Part shown: one piece after another, positions 41,763 to 50,532 of the stretch
Position numbering within the stretch: position 1 is the first letter of the stretch
How the letters are laid out: every line of letters starts with the position of its first letter
Assembly (NCBI GenBank): GCA_002425935.1
Contig: DINE01000012.1
Coordinates: 1-64,000, forward strand
Source of the DNA: Bacteroidales bacterium UBA5548
GTDB taxonomy: Bacteria; Bacteroidota; Bacteroidia; Bacteroidales; UBA932
Direction: 5' to 3'
DNA length: 64,000 bases
Position numbers and translations under genes: made by a program
Notes under the pieces: generated by a model
Database searches by the model: none
Told to the model about the DNA's origin: nothing
Seen by the model: only the letters and a program-made list of their open reading frames with translations

Positions 41763-42670
41763 ATATGAAAAAATCTGCTCTGGGCAGAGGATTGGGTGCC
41801 CTCATCTCCGACATAGACAACCTGAATCTTAACAAACCGCTTGTTTCACCGGGAGAGGCAACACTCTCATCAATATCTGAGATTCCACTGGACCAGATAG
41901 AGGCTAATCCTTTTCAACCCAGAAGTACATTTGACGAGGAGCTGCTCGAAGAGCTGGCTGAATCTATAAAGGCAATGGGCCTTATTCAACCAATAACCGT
42001 GAGGCTTACAGGTGCCGGTAAATATCAGATAATAAGCGGAGAGAGAAGATTTCGTGCCTCGCTACTTGCAGGACTGACACATATCCCGGCCTACATCCGG
42101 ACAGCCGACGATCAGGGGATGCTCGAGATGGCAATTGTAGAGAATATTCAAAGGGAAAATCTTGATGCAATTGAGGTAGCGATTAGCTTTCAGAGACTTA
42201 TAGAAGAGTGTGACCTGACTCAGGAGCAGATGGCAGACAGAGTCGGTAAAAAGCGTGCGACTGTTACAAATTACCTCAGGCTTCTTAAGCTACCGGCAGA
42301 GATTCAGCTTGCAATAAGGGCAAAGAGAATTACCATGGGGCACGCGAGAGCACTGCTAGCATTAGAGAGCCCCAAAAAGCAGCTCAAGCTTTGCAGCAAC
42401 ATTATTGAGAACGACCTCTCTGTTAGACAGGTAGAAGAGAAGATACGGAAGATGACAGAGATACCTCAATCTAAGCCTGTTACCGAAGAGCCACCACATG
42501 ATCTTGATGAATCTTACTTCAGGTTACTTGATTTTCTTGGAAAATATTTCAACAACAATATTAGTCTCAAAAAGGACGGAAAAGAGGGAGCAGGCTCAAT
42601 TACTATCAGATTCAGCGGAGATGACGAGATCATTAATTTCATCAACGCCATAGAAAAAACAAATCTGTAG
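41759..42670 (+). CDS. parB: Chromosome partitioning protein ParB (Spo0J)
   Basis: A 303-residue CTPase-type clamp. The N-terminus K-K-S-A-L-G-R-G-L-G-A-L is the ParA-interacting peptide. N-P-F-Q-P-R, G-E-R-R-F-R-A and E-N-I-Q-R-E-N-L form the CTP-binding core, and a helix-turn-helix follows near 165-185. No TGTTTCACGTGAAACA-like parS site is visible in the window. An alternative start two codons later is possible. Confidence 0.94.
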   Translation: MNMKKSALGRGLGALISDIDNLNLNKPLVSPGEATLSSISEIPLDQIEANPFQPRSTFDEELLEELAESIKAMGLIQPITVRLTGAGKYQIISGERRFRASLLAGLTHIPAYIRTADDQGMLEMAIVENIQRENLDAIEVAISFQRLIEECDLTQEQMADRVGKKRATVTNYLRLLKLPAEIQLAIRAKRITMGHARALLALESPKKQLKLCSNIIENDLSVRQVEEKIRKMTEIPQSKPVTEEPPHDLDESYFRLLDFLGKYFNNNISLKKDGKEGAGSITIRFSGDDEIINFINAIEKTNL

Positions 42671-42674
42671 TCAC

Positions 42675-43595
42675 ATGAAGCAACGCCTCTTATTTTTGCT
42701 TCTGCTGACTGTGATTTCTTATAACTCAACAGCTCAGGTCACCGGACAGATGCAACAGGTGCGTCCTCCTGGAGCACCAGGCAATCCACAACAGAATCAA
42801 ACAGATACCAATTACGTTTATAACAGAAAACCTCCCTATACATTAAAGCGGTATTTTAAAAGTCTTGCAGGTAAAGACAGTATGAATATCAACCGAATGT
42901 GGGCAGGTTCACTCATTTTACCGGGCTCTGCACAGTTGTACAACAAAGAGTACTGGAAGATACCTGTTATTTACGGAGCAATCGGAGGGTTTGCATATGC
43001 CGGATACAGAAACAACACTCTTTGGCACGAAACAGGAGATCCGGGATACAAAAACGCACGTAACCTTTTCTATCTTGGTGCAGCGCTCTCTTACTGGGGC
43101 TCGGTTATGGACGGTATCTCAAATTATAAGTATCACAAAGATGTTCTTCCTGCCAGAGCATCGCTATATTCAGCAATGTTGCCCGGCCTCGGGCAGATAT
43201 ACAACGGGGACTACTGGAAGGTACCGATTTTCTACGGAGGTTTTATAACTGTGGGATATTTTATATCTTCGAACAATTCGCAGTTTCAGCGGTATAAGTA
43301 TATGTACTACGAAACAAGTAACCCCGAGTCGCCACTTTACGGTAAATACAATGCGCAGACAATGAAGTACTATAAAGATACATACAGACGTTACAGAGAC
43401 TACTCCATTCTTACAGGGATAGTTGTTTATGCTCTGAATATCATTGATGCAAATGTTTTTGCCCACCTCCAGGATTTTGACATTAGTGAAGACCTTACAG
43501 CATCGTTTGTTCCCGGTGTCATTATGCCTGTGAATCCTCAGTTATCCTACAATGTCGGCCCTACCGTTGGCCTTAACCTCAAACTAACATTTTAA
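42675..43595 (+). CDS. DUF5683 family membrane protein with duplicated motif
   Basis: A 306-residue protein with a signal peptide (cleavage near T-A-Q-V) and several hydrophobic helices. Two internal copies of one motif are visible, L-P-G-S-A-Q-L-Y-N-K-E-Y-W-K-I-P-V and L-P-G-L-G-Q-I-Y-N-G-D-Y-W-K-V-P-I, each followed by a glycine-rich hydrophobic segment. The placement right after parB recurs in Bacteroidota. Function is unknown; an envelope role is inferred from the signal peptide and the murein enzyme next door. Confidence 0.78.
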   Translation: MKQRLLFLLLLTVISYNSTAQVTGQMQQVRPPGAPGNPQQNQTDTNYVYNRKPPYTLKRYFKSLAGKDSMNINRMWAGSLILPGSAQLYNKEYWKIPVIYGAIGGFAYAGYRNNTLWHETGDPGYKNARNLFYLGAALSYWGSVMDGISNYKYHKDVLPARASLYSAMLPGLGQIYNGDYWKVPIFYGGFITVGYFISSNNSQFQRYKYMYYETSNPESPLYGKYNAQTMKYYKDTYRRYRDYSILTGIVVYALNIIDANVFAHLQDFDISEDLTASFVPGVIMPVNPQLSYNVGPTVGLNLKLTF

Positions 43596-43601
43596 CTTAC
43601 G

Positions 43602-45227
43602 ATGAGAAAGACCGTATCTATTATTTTACTTTCATTTTTTGCAGTAATATTACCGCAAACAGCTAACTCCCAGATCTTTTCAAAAAAACCTTCGAGGAAT
43701 GCACTTATTGCGGAAATTGAAAAGATGAAGAGAACAATAGACTCTCTTAAACAGGAACTGGAATTCAGCTCTATACCGCTGATAGACACAGTAAACTCTT
43801 CAGACTCTATAAATCCGGGCGGACTGAGCTTTTTTGACAGCGAAGATTTCATTGAGCCTCAGGTCTCAACCGATAGCCTGCTTAGCCTCTGGTATGTTCA
43901 GAGAAATATGAAAATTGACGAGAACTCAATAATTAACCTTGAAGACGAAGTTCTGACATCTGATACTCCGGATTCTGTTTACATTGCAAGGTTAAAAGCA
44001 CTTAACTCTTTTATTCCTCTGCCATACAATAACATTGTAAAGAACCACATTATCTTCTACACCCAAAGGATTCCTAACAAAATTGATGTAATTCTGGGGC
44101 TCTCGAATTTTTATCTTCCTCAGTTTGAAGAGATTTTCGATCAGTACAATCTCCCGAAAGAGCTTAAAATCATGGCAGTGATTGAGTCTGCACTAAACCC
44201 GACCGCTGTCTCAAGAGCCAATGCAAAGGGTATGTGGCAGTTTATGTACAGAACAGCACTTCAGTATAATCTCAGAATTGACTCTTATGTCGATGAGAGG
44301 CTTGACCCTATTGCTTCGGGACATGCTGCAGCTAAATACCTCAGGGACTCCTACACAATTTTCGGGGACTGGCTCCTTGCAATTGCTTCGTATAACTGTG
44401 GGCCGGGCAATGTTAACAAGGCAATCAGAAGAGCAGGCGGTTCAAGGGATTTCTGGACAATCTATCCATACCTTCCGAGAGAGACCAGAGGTTATGTTCC
44501 ATCATTTGTTGCGGCAATGTACACTCTCAATTACTATAAAGACCACAGAATCTCACCAAGACAAGTAACTATGGCGGCTCATCTTGATACTTTTAAAATA
44601 ACAAGACCATTACACTTTGGGCAGATTTCTGAGTTGATAGGAATTCCAAAAGAGGAACTTAAAGATTATAATCCGCAGTATATAAACGAGATTATTCCCG
44701 GAAACGAAAAGGGTAATATTTTAAAATTGCCTTATAATTACACGAATGCCTTTGTAGATAATCAAAATGTGATTTATGGTTACAAAGACAGTATCTTCTT
44801 CAACCCTATTGTATATAACAACGCAAGAAATGCAGCAGCAACCTCTTCGTCTCAGAGAAGCTCTGTTACTCACACTGTTAGATCGGGAGAAACGCTTAGT
44901 CATATTGCAAACAGATACAGAGTAAGAGTCTCTGATATACAGGCATGGAACAATGTCAGGTCAGTAATCAGGGTTGGCCAGAGACTCACAATTTACACCT
45001 CAAACCCTCCGGCACAGGCAAGCAGGACCTCAACTCAGGCCTCTGCTGCTCCAAGAACAACAAGTTCGGGTGGCTATGTTATGTATACAATTCAAAAAGG
45101 CGATACTCTGTGGGAGATATCAAGAAAGTTTGAAGGTGTAAGTCTTAATGACATTATGAAATTAAACGGCTTTACAAAAAATTCCAAAATTATGCCGGGC
45201 AAAAGAATAAGAATCAAACCTATATAA
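43602..45227 (+). CDS. MltD-like lytic transglycosylase with two LysM domains
   Basis: A 541-residue periplasmic enzyme with an N-terminal signal peptide. The SLT domain (about 180-310) carries the catalytic glutamate in A-V-I-E-S-A-L-N-P (about E194), then A-K-G-M-W-Q-F-M and A-S-Y-N-C-G-P-G-N-V. Two C-terminal LysM repeats (H-T-V-R-S-G-E-T-L and Y-T-I-Q-K-G-D-T-L) bind glycan strands, joined by an Ala/Ser/Thr linker. It cleaves peptidoglycan to anhydromuropeptides. It is 6 bp after DUF5683. Confidence 0.9.
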   Translation: MRKTVSIILLSFFAVILPQTANSQIFSKKPSRNALIAEIEKMKRTIDSLKQELEFSSIPLIDTVNSSDSINPGGLSFFDSEDFIEPQVSTDSLLSLWYVQRNMKIDENSIINLEDEVLTSDTPDSVYIARLKALNSFIPLPYNNIVKNHIIFYTQRIPNKIDVILGLSNFYLPQFEEIFDQYNLPKELKIMAVIESALNPTAVSRANAKGMWQFMYRTALQYNLRIDSYVDERLDPIASGHAAAKYLRDSYTIFGDWLLAIASYNCGPGNVNKAIRRAGGSRDFWTIYPYLPRETRGYVPSFVAAMYTLNYYKDHRISPRQVTMAAHLDTFKITRPLHFGQISELIGIPKEELKDYNPQYINEIIPGNEKGNILKLPYNYTNAFVDNQNVIYGYKDSIFFNPIVYNNARNAAATSSSQRSSVTHTVRSGETLSHIANRYRVRVSDIQAWNNVRSVIRVGQRLTIYTSNPPAQASRTSTQASAAPRTTSSGGYVMYTIQKGDTLWEISRKFEGVSLNDIMKLNGFTKNSKIMPGKRIRIKPI

Positions 45228-45232
45228 TAGTT

Positions 45233-47179
45233 TCAGAATCTGATTCTAAGCTGGATTTTAACATCGCTTCTGGAGGGGCCTTGAATCATTTCAAGCCCCT
45301 CCCCTGTTTTCTCCCTGTCTGACCATATTGTGGATGAGTATCTGAACCAGATTTCGGCAAAACGGTTTACTGTCGCTTTGACATTTAGATAATATCTTAT
45401 ACCCTTTCCGTAGAGGGCAGTGGTCCTGAACTGATAAAGCATCTCTCTTTCATAACTGTAAATTCTGTTTTTCCAGTCCTGAACATCAAACCATGCAACC
45501 CTTGAAGAGAGAGAAACAGCGTCGGAGAATAATTTTAACACAAACTCCTGATGAAGATGAAACCCGTAAACAAGAGTGTTGCCGGTTTTTGAAACTGAGA
45601 TATCTCCTCTTGTATGTGACAAAAGGCGATCTGAGGTTCCAATTTTTATATCTGTTCGCAAATAGCTCCTCTCTTGCTGAACAGAGCCTCTCATAGTAAA
45701 CTTATAATTTTTATACGGGTCCGCTTCAACCATTGCCGAAAATGTTTTCGAATTATCAAAAACTTTCGATAAAAGGTAAATCTTTAGTTTTGAAGAAATT
45801 GTCTGCCTTGCCGAAATTCGAAATCCCGATACTCCACCGGAGGCTGCTTTAATAACAGAGTGTCTTGAGAGGTAATCCTCCTGAGAAAATTCGTAAACTG
45901 CAGAGAGCTCTCCTCTATCTGAATATCGTATTAGCACTCCGCAAACAGAGGCAAACGAGCGTGAAATATCTGCTGCCACCTCTCCGAAAAATATGGATTT
46001 GCCAAAAATATATCTGAAGTCTGCTCCAAAATTTGCATTGAACCTCCCGTATGCTGCTGCCCTTTTCAAAAGGGTTGTATCTCTGCCTGTGTAGAGGAGG
46101 GAGTTGTTATCTGCAGATATTGTAGTACCAATTTTTAGCCTTCTCCCCGAATAGCCAATATTGAGTGCTGCAATATCACTCCCCAAAGTTCGTTTACGAC
46201 TTAGAGTTGTGGGTGTGTTATGAAGCCCCGTTTTTAAAAGCGAAGTGTAGCCCCCATCGGCAATTCTTGCGTCGTAGGCTCTTGACGAAAAAAGAACTGT
46301 TGCAGTTACTCTCCCCGATTCAAATGTAGCTGCAATCCCCTTTAATGCAAGATTTTCATCCGATCCGCTGTATGGTGTAACCCCCTGCTCGCCCCTCTGA
46401 TTTGCGGATGGTTCCCATGATGAGTCAATATTGAATCCGTTCCATAGGATAAGCCCCTGACCAAATCTGGCAACATAGGAGCCAGCAACTATCCTCTCTG
46501 CAGTTACTCTTTTTGAAATTGGTAATCTGTTAAGAGTTGCGCTCCACGCGAAATAGTCCGCCCCTCTCTCTCCCGGGTCTTTTTCAAGAGTTATAATTGA
46601 CTGAGCCTTATCACCAAATCCAACTGATGTTCTGCCATACATATGGAGCGGATTACCTAGGTATCTTATATCGGGATTTTTAAGATACTCCTCTTTTGAT
46701 ATAGGCATATAGCCTGCCCTTTTCTGAAGAACAAGTGATGACCGCAGAAGTGTTTCCGACTCTAAAGGAAGATATCTTCCCGCTCTTTTCAGTCCACCCT
46801 CAAATATTAAAAATGGTTGCAGAAGCAGCAGCTTTTCGGGATCAACTCCCGGTATAAGCGCAAACTCTGTAAATGAGAGAATATTCCCTGTCTGCGAAAT
46901 GTAATCAAGGATTGAGTTTATCTCAAATGGTGAAAATATTTTTAGTCTCTCCAGATCTGACTCCCGTACTCTGTTAATATTTAACGGAGACATCTCCAGC
47001 CTTGAGTATAAAAGAGATAGCTCCTCGATAAAATCAGGGTCTGATTCAGAATCTGACTCCTTTATCTCGATAATCTTCTCAATTACAGCATCAATGCTGC
47101 TTTTTTTTACATCTCTGTTCTGGCAACAGAGAGCAGAGCCGCATAAATGCAGCACTGCACACAAAATCTCTCTCCTCAT
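45233..47179 (-). CDS. Helix-hairpin-helix plus outer-membrane beta-barrel-like protein
   Basis: A 648-residue protein. The N-terminus is hydrophobic (weak signal peptide), and residues about 60-130 form tandem helix-hairpin-helix motifs of ComEA type (M-S-P-L-N-I-N-R-V, A-L-I-P-G-V-D-P-E-K-L). The rest is a long series of alternating beta strands ending in a C-terminal phenylalanine (Q-L-R-I-R-F), typical of outer-membrane barrels. This architecture occurs in Bacteroidota; DNA uptake has been suggested for HhH proteins but is not shown here. A G-rich stretch (GAGGGGGAG) precedes the ATG. Confidence 0.72.
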   Translation of the reverse strand: MRREILCAVLHLCGSALCCQNRDVKKSSIDAVIEKIIEIKESDSESDPDFIEELSLLYSRLEMSPLNINRVRESDLERLKIFSPFEINSILDYISQTGNILSFTEFALIPGVDPEKLLLLQPFLIFEGGLKRAGRYLPLESETLLRSSLVLQKRAGYMPISKEEYLKNPDIRYLGNPLHMYGRTSVGFGDKAQSIITLEKDPGERGADYFAWSATLNRLPISKRVTAERIVAGSYVARFGQGLILWNGFNIDSSWEPSANQRGEQGVTPYSGSDENLALKGIAATFESGRVTATVLFSSRAYDARIADGGYTSLLKTGLHNTPTTLSRKRTLGSDIAALNIGYSGRRLKIGTTISADNNSLLYTGRDTTLLKRAAAYGRFNANFGADFRYIFGKSIFFGEVAADISRSFASVCGVLIRYSDRGELSAVYEFSQEDYLSRHSVIKAASGGVSGFRISARQTISSKLKIYLLSKVFDNSKTFSAMVEADPYKNYKFTMRGSVQQERSYLRTDIKIGTSDRLLSHTRGDISVSKTGNTLVYGFHLHQEFVLKLFSDAVSLSSRVAWFDVQDWKNRIYSYEREMLYQFRTTALYGKGIRYYLNVKATVNRFAEIWFRYSSTIWSDREKTGEGLEMIQGPSRSDVKIQLRIRF

Positions 47180-47212
47180 ATCTCCCCCTCATTTTAAAAA
47201 ATTTTCAGTAAA

Positions 47213-47234
47213 AAAGTGAAAATCAGTTCACTTT
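47213..47234 (-). terminator. Intrinsic terminator of purE
   Basis: A perfect 8-bp stem AAAGTGAA / TTCACTTT with a 6-nt loop that contains the purE stop codon, followed on the minus strand by further T residues. Confidence 0.65.
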
Positions 47235-47735
47235 AAACGGATACTTAACCTCTTCCAGCTCTTTGTTTGCCTTTTTGATTTTTGAAGCAAGATCCTCTTT
47301 AAACTTAACCATCTTCTCCATAAGAAGTGGGTCTGACGTTGCAAGTATCTGGAAAGCCAGAATCCCTGCATTTCTTGAGTTGTCAAGAGCAACGGTTGCA
47401 ACAGGAATCCCTGCAGGCATCTGAAGAATCGAGAGTACAGAATCCCAGCCGTCCATCGAGATTGTTGAGTTAACAGGTACCCCGATAACCGGCAGTGGTG
47501 TGAAGGCTGCAATAACACCAGGCAGGTGAGCAGCTCCCCCGGCTCCTGCAATAATCACCTTTACGCCTCTTTTATGGGCTCCTTTGGCAAATTCGGCAAC
47601 CTGCTCAGGCACTCTGTGCGCAGATAGTGCGTTAATTTCAAACGGAATCTCCATCTCGTTTAAAAATTCGGCTGCTTGTTTCATAACCGGCAGATCTGAT
47701 GTGCTGCCCATAATAATACTTACTAACGGATTCAT
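47223..47735 (-). CDS. purE: N5-carboxyaminoimidazole ribonucleotide mutase
   Basis: A 170-residue class I PurE of purine synthesis. G-S-T-S-D at 10-14 binds the phosphate, S-A-H-R at 38-41 contains the catalytic histidine, and G-A-G-G-A-A-H-L at about 64-71 completes the site. It is monocistronic, with a -7 box upstream and a terminator at its stop. Confidence 0.95.
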   Translation of the reverse strand: MNPLVSIIMGSTSDLPVMKQAAEFLNEMEIPFEINALSAHRVPEQVAEFAKGAHKRGVKVIIAGAGGAAHLPGVIAAFTPLPVIGVPVNSTISMDGWDSVLSILQMPAGIPVATVALDNSRNAGILAFQILATSDPLLMEKMVKFKEDLASKIKKANKELEEVKYPFKVN

Positions 47736-47761
47736 TGCTTATTACAAAAATTGGTTTGGGA

Positions 47762-47769
47762 CAAAAATA
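47762..47769 (-). promoter_or_regulatory. -7 promoter box of purE
   Basis: TATTTTTG on the minus strand, 26 nt before the purE ATG. It is divergent from the hpt promoter. Confidence 0.45.
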
Positions 47770-47774
47770 ATCAT

Positions 47775-47782
47775 TAATTTCG
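47775..47782 (+). promoter_or_regulatory. -7-like promoter box of hpt
   Basis: TAATTTCG differs from TAnnTTTG at one base. It ends 20 nt before the chosen hpt start. Confidence 0.4.
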
Positions 47783-47802
47783 CGGTCACAAACAATTTGA
47801 GT

Positions 47803-48339
47803 ATGGAGCGCATCAAACTGCATGATAAAGAGTTCAAAATTTTCATCCCCGGTGAAAAAATTCTTAACAGTATAGGCGAAGTGGCTGCAAAGCTGAATCA
47901 TGATTATAAAAATTGCGAGACTCCGCTCTTTTTGTCGGTTCTCAACGGATCTTTTATGTTTACATCAGATTTGATTAAACTAATTGATTTTCAATGTGAA
48001 ATCTCTTTCATAAAGCTCTCTTCATACAGTGGCACGGAGTCTACCGGAGAGATAAAAGAGATTATGGGACTCAACACTCCTGTTAAAGGAAGAAGTGTTA
48101 TTGTCATTGAGGACATTGTTGATACCGGAGCAACAATTGAAGAGCTGCACAAACTGCTGAGTGATGCAGGTGCCGCAGATATTAAGATTTGCACGCTTCT
48201 GCTTAAGCCTGAGGCATACGATAAAGGTATTAAGATCGATTATGTGGCGATGGAGATTCCTAACGATTTTATCGTTGGCTACGGGTTGGATTATAACGAA
48301 CTGGGCAGGCAGTACAAGGACATTTATGTCCTGGATTAA
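47803..48339 (+). CDS. hpt: Hypoxanthine phosphoribosyltransferase
   Basis: A 178-residue purine salvage enzyme. V-L-N-G-S-F-M-F (about 44-51), S-S-Y-S-G-T-E-S-T-G and the PRPP loop V-I-V-I-E-D-I-V-D-T-G-A-T (about 98-110) are diagnostic. The start at 47803 follows the promoter; the upstream open frame overlaps purE on the other strand. It is first in hpt-adk-obgE-PAP2-lplA. Confidence 0.93.
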   Translation: MERIKLHDKEFKIFIPGEKILNSIGEVAAKLNHDYKNCETPLFLSVLNGSFMFTSDLIKLIDFQCEISFIKLSSYSGTESTGEIKEIMGLNTPVKGRSVIVIEDIVDTGATIEELHKLLSDAGAADIKICTLLLKPEAYDKGIKIDYVAMEIPNDFIVGYGLDYNELGRQYKDIYVLD

Positions 48340-48351
48340 CTATTTTCAAGA

Positions 48352-48930
48352 ATGAAATATTTTATAATTTTTGGTCCTCCGGGTGCCGGTAAGGGCACAC
48401 AATCGTCGCTTTTAATCGAGAGGTACAGCCTTAGGCATGTATCTACCGGCCAGTTGCTAAGAGAGGAGATTGCCAAGGGAACCGAGGTTGGGAGAGTTGC
48501 TAAAGAGTTAATTGATCAAGGCAAGTTTGTTGATGATAACATAGTGCTGGATATCATTGATAATCAGATTTGTAATTATGACTCTTCGATAAAGGGGTTC
48601 ATCTTTGACGGATTTCCAAGAACAATTACTCAGGCAGAGGCTCTTGACAAAATGCTTCTCAAATTCAACAAAACCGGTGTTACTGCTGTTTTATCACTCG
48701 AGGTTGACGATAATGTGATTGTTGAGAGAATCCGTAAAAGGGCCGAAATCGAGGGTAGGAAAGATGACTCATCAATTGAGACAATAGTCAACAGGATTAA
48801 GACCTATCATGCCAAAACCGAACCTCTTATCTCATATTATAAAGAGAGAGGGAGGTATCATCGTATTCAGGGAGATCTGCCTGTTGATGAAATATTTAAT
48901 AATATCTGCTCAATAATTGAGAGTTTATAA
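48352..48930 (+). CDS. adk: Adenylate kinase (short-lid form)
   Basis: A 192-residue kinase converting AMP and ATP to ADP. The P-loop is G-P-P-G-A-G-K-G-T at 8-16, H-V-S-T-G-Q-L-L-R binds AMP, and D-G-F-P-R-T follows near 85-90. The lid is short and has no zinc cysteines. It is 12 bp after hpt. Confidence 0.95.
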   Translation: MKYFIIFGPPGAGKGTQSSLLIERYSLRHVSTGQLLREEIAKGTEVGRVAKELIDQGKFVDDNIVLDIIDNQICNYDSSIKGFIFDGFPRTITQAEALDKMLLKFNKTGVTAVLSLEVDDNVIVERIRKRAEIEGRKDDSSIETIVNRIKTYHAKTEPLISYYKERGRYHRIQGDLPVDEIFNNICSIIESL

Positions 48931-48939
48931 AAATTTATA

Positions 48940-49935
48940 ATGAGTGCCAATTCAAATTTTGTCGATTATGTAAGAATCTTCTGTGCTTCCGGTAACGGTG
49001 GCAAAGGTTCTGTGCATCTAAGACGCGAAAAATTCATCCCTAAAGGTGGTCCTGACGGGGGAGACGGTGGCAGAGGAGGTCATGTGATACTTAGAGGAAA
49101 CTCTCAGTTCTGGACACTTATTCACCTGAAATACAGGAAGCATATCCGTGCTGAGCATGGTGAGGGGGGGAGCGGCGCTTTGAGACATGGTGCTGACGGT
49201 GGAGATATATACCTGGACGTTCCTCTGGGAACGGTTGTTAAGGTTGCAGAGACAGGAGAGGTACTATTTGAAATTACAGAACATGGCGAGGAGAAGATCC
49301 TTGTTAAAGGGGGCAGAGGAGGAATGGGTAACGCCTTTTTTAAAACCTCAACTAATCAGACTCCAAGATATGCTCAGCCCGGAGAGGAGGGTCAGGAGAA
49401 CTGGTTCATTTTTGAACTGAAAATACTTGCCGATGTAGGCCTTGTAGGCTTTCCAAATGCAGGAAAATCTACTCTTCTTTCAAAACTATCGGCAGCGAAA
49501 CCCAAAATTGCCGACTACCCTTTTACTACTCTCGAACCGAATTTGGGTATAGTTGAGTGCAGAGATCACAAATCGTTTGTGATGGCAGATATTCCCGGAA
49601 TTATTGAGGGTGCTCACGAGGGAAGAGGATTGGGGCTCAGGTTTCTCAGACACATTGAGAGAAACTCCATGCTACTTTTCATGATACCTGCCGATGCAAA
49701 GGATATAGCCGCAGAATATAAGGTGTTGCTAAGGGAGCTTAAAATGTATAACCCTGAATTGCTCGACAAAGAGAGAGTTTTGGCAATTACAAAATCAGAT
49801 TTGCTTGACGAAGAGCTTGAAAAGATGATAAAAAAGGGGCTGCCAAAAAAGATTCCTCATCTATTCATATCATCTTATACCGGGAAAAACCTCGTTCAAC
49901 TCAGAGATCTGCTCTGGGATAAACTAAACAGTTAA
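48940..49935 (+). CDS. obgE: GTPase ObgE/CgtA
   Basis: A 331-residue GTPase for 50S assembly and stress response. The Gly-rich Obg fold (G-G-P-D-G-G-D-G-G-R-G-G) occupies residues 1 to about 160. The G domain has G-F-P-N-A-G-K-S-T (about 170-178) and D-I-P-G-I-I-E-G-A. No OCT domain follows. Confidence 0.95.
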   Translation: MSANSNFVDYVRIFCASGNGGKGSVHLRREKFIPKGGPDGGDGGRGGHVILRGNSQFWTLIHLKYRKHIRAEHGEGGSGALRHGADGGDIYLDVPLGTVVKVAETGEVLFEITEHGEEKILVKGGRGGMGNAFFKTSTNQTPRYAQPGEEGQENWFIFELKILADVGLVGFPNAGKSTLLSKLSAAKPKIADYPFTTLEPNLGIVECRDHKSFVMADIPGIIEGAHEGRGLGLRFLRHIERNSMLLFMIPADAKDIAAEYKVLLRELKMYNPELLDKERVLAITKSDLLDEELEKMIKKGLPKKIPHLFISSYTGKNLVQLRDLLWDKLNS

Positions 49936-49946
49936 GGGTTTAAGCT

Positions 49947-50531
49947 ATGGCAGAACTTTTATCAGATCTTGATACCCGGCTGCTGCTGCTGATTAACGGT
50001 TTTCACTCACCTTTCTGGGATAAGGTAATGTTGCTCTTTACAGCAAGATTACCGTGGATTCCGCTCTACGCACTAATTCTTGGATATATAATTCACCGTT
50101 TTGCCCTTAAAGAGGGCAAAGGGTGGTATACTCTGTCAATTATTGCGGCAATCATTGCAACTTTTGCGCTTACAGATATTGGAAGCTCATTCATAAAAGA
50201 TCTGACGCAAAGACTCAGGCCGGGTCACGATCCCCGGCTCGAAAATATAGTAAGATTACTTGACGGAAAAGGGGGAATGTACGGTTTTGTCTCAAGCCAC
50301 GCTGCAAACGTCTTTGGTCTTGCTACAATTACATCACTTATTTTTCGCAGACGGGCTTATAGCATTTCAATTTTTCTTTGGGCTGCAACCGTTTCATACA
50401 GCAGAGTTTATGTAGGGCGGCACTATCCCGGAGATGTTATATTTGGTGCACTTCTGGGTATTTTAATCGCACTTCTTTTTTACCGTTTGCTTAAAATTAA
50501 ATATCTTCAAAGAAAAAAAGGCAAACGATAA
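49947..50531 (+). CDS. PAP2-family membrane phosphatase
   Basis: A 194-residue membrane protein with about five helices and the three PAP2 motifs: K-D-L-T-Q-R-L-R-P (about 84-92), S-S-H-A (about 116-119, in place of P-S-G-H) and S-R-V-Y-V-G-R-H-Y-P-G-D (about 151-162). Such enzymes dephosphorylate lipid phosphates, for example undecaprenyl pyrophosphate or phosphatidylglycerol phosphate. The substrate is not readable from sequence. Confidence 0.87.
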   Translation: MAELLSDLDTRLLLLINGFHSPFWDKVMLLFTARLPWIPLYALILGYIIHRFALKEGKGWYTLSIIAAIIATFALTDIGSSFIKDLTQRLRPGHDPRLENIVRLLDGKGGMYGFVSSHAANVFGLATITSLIFRRRAYSISIFLWAATVSYSRVYVGRHYPGDVIFGALLGILIALLFYRLLKIKYLQRKKGKR

Positions 50532-50532
50532 T

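Noticed and set aside
45235..45247. AGAATC-T-GATTCT inverted repeat at the 3' end of the HhH protein gene.
   Set aside because: The loop is one base and no T-run follows, so it is unlikely to terminate transcription.
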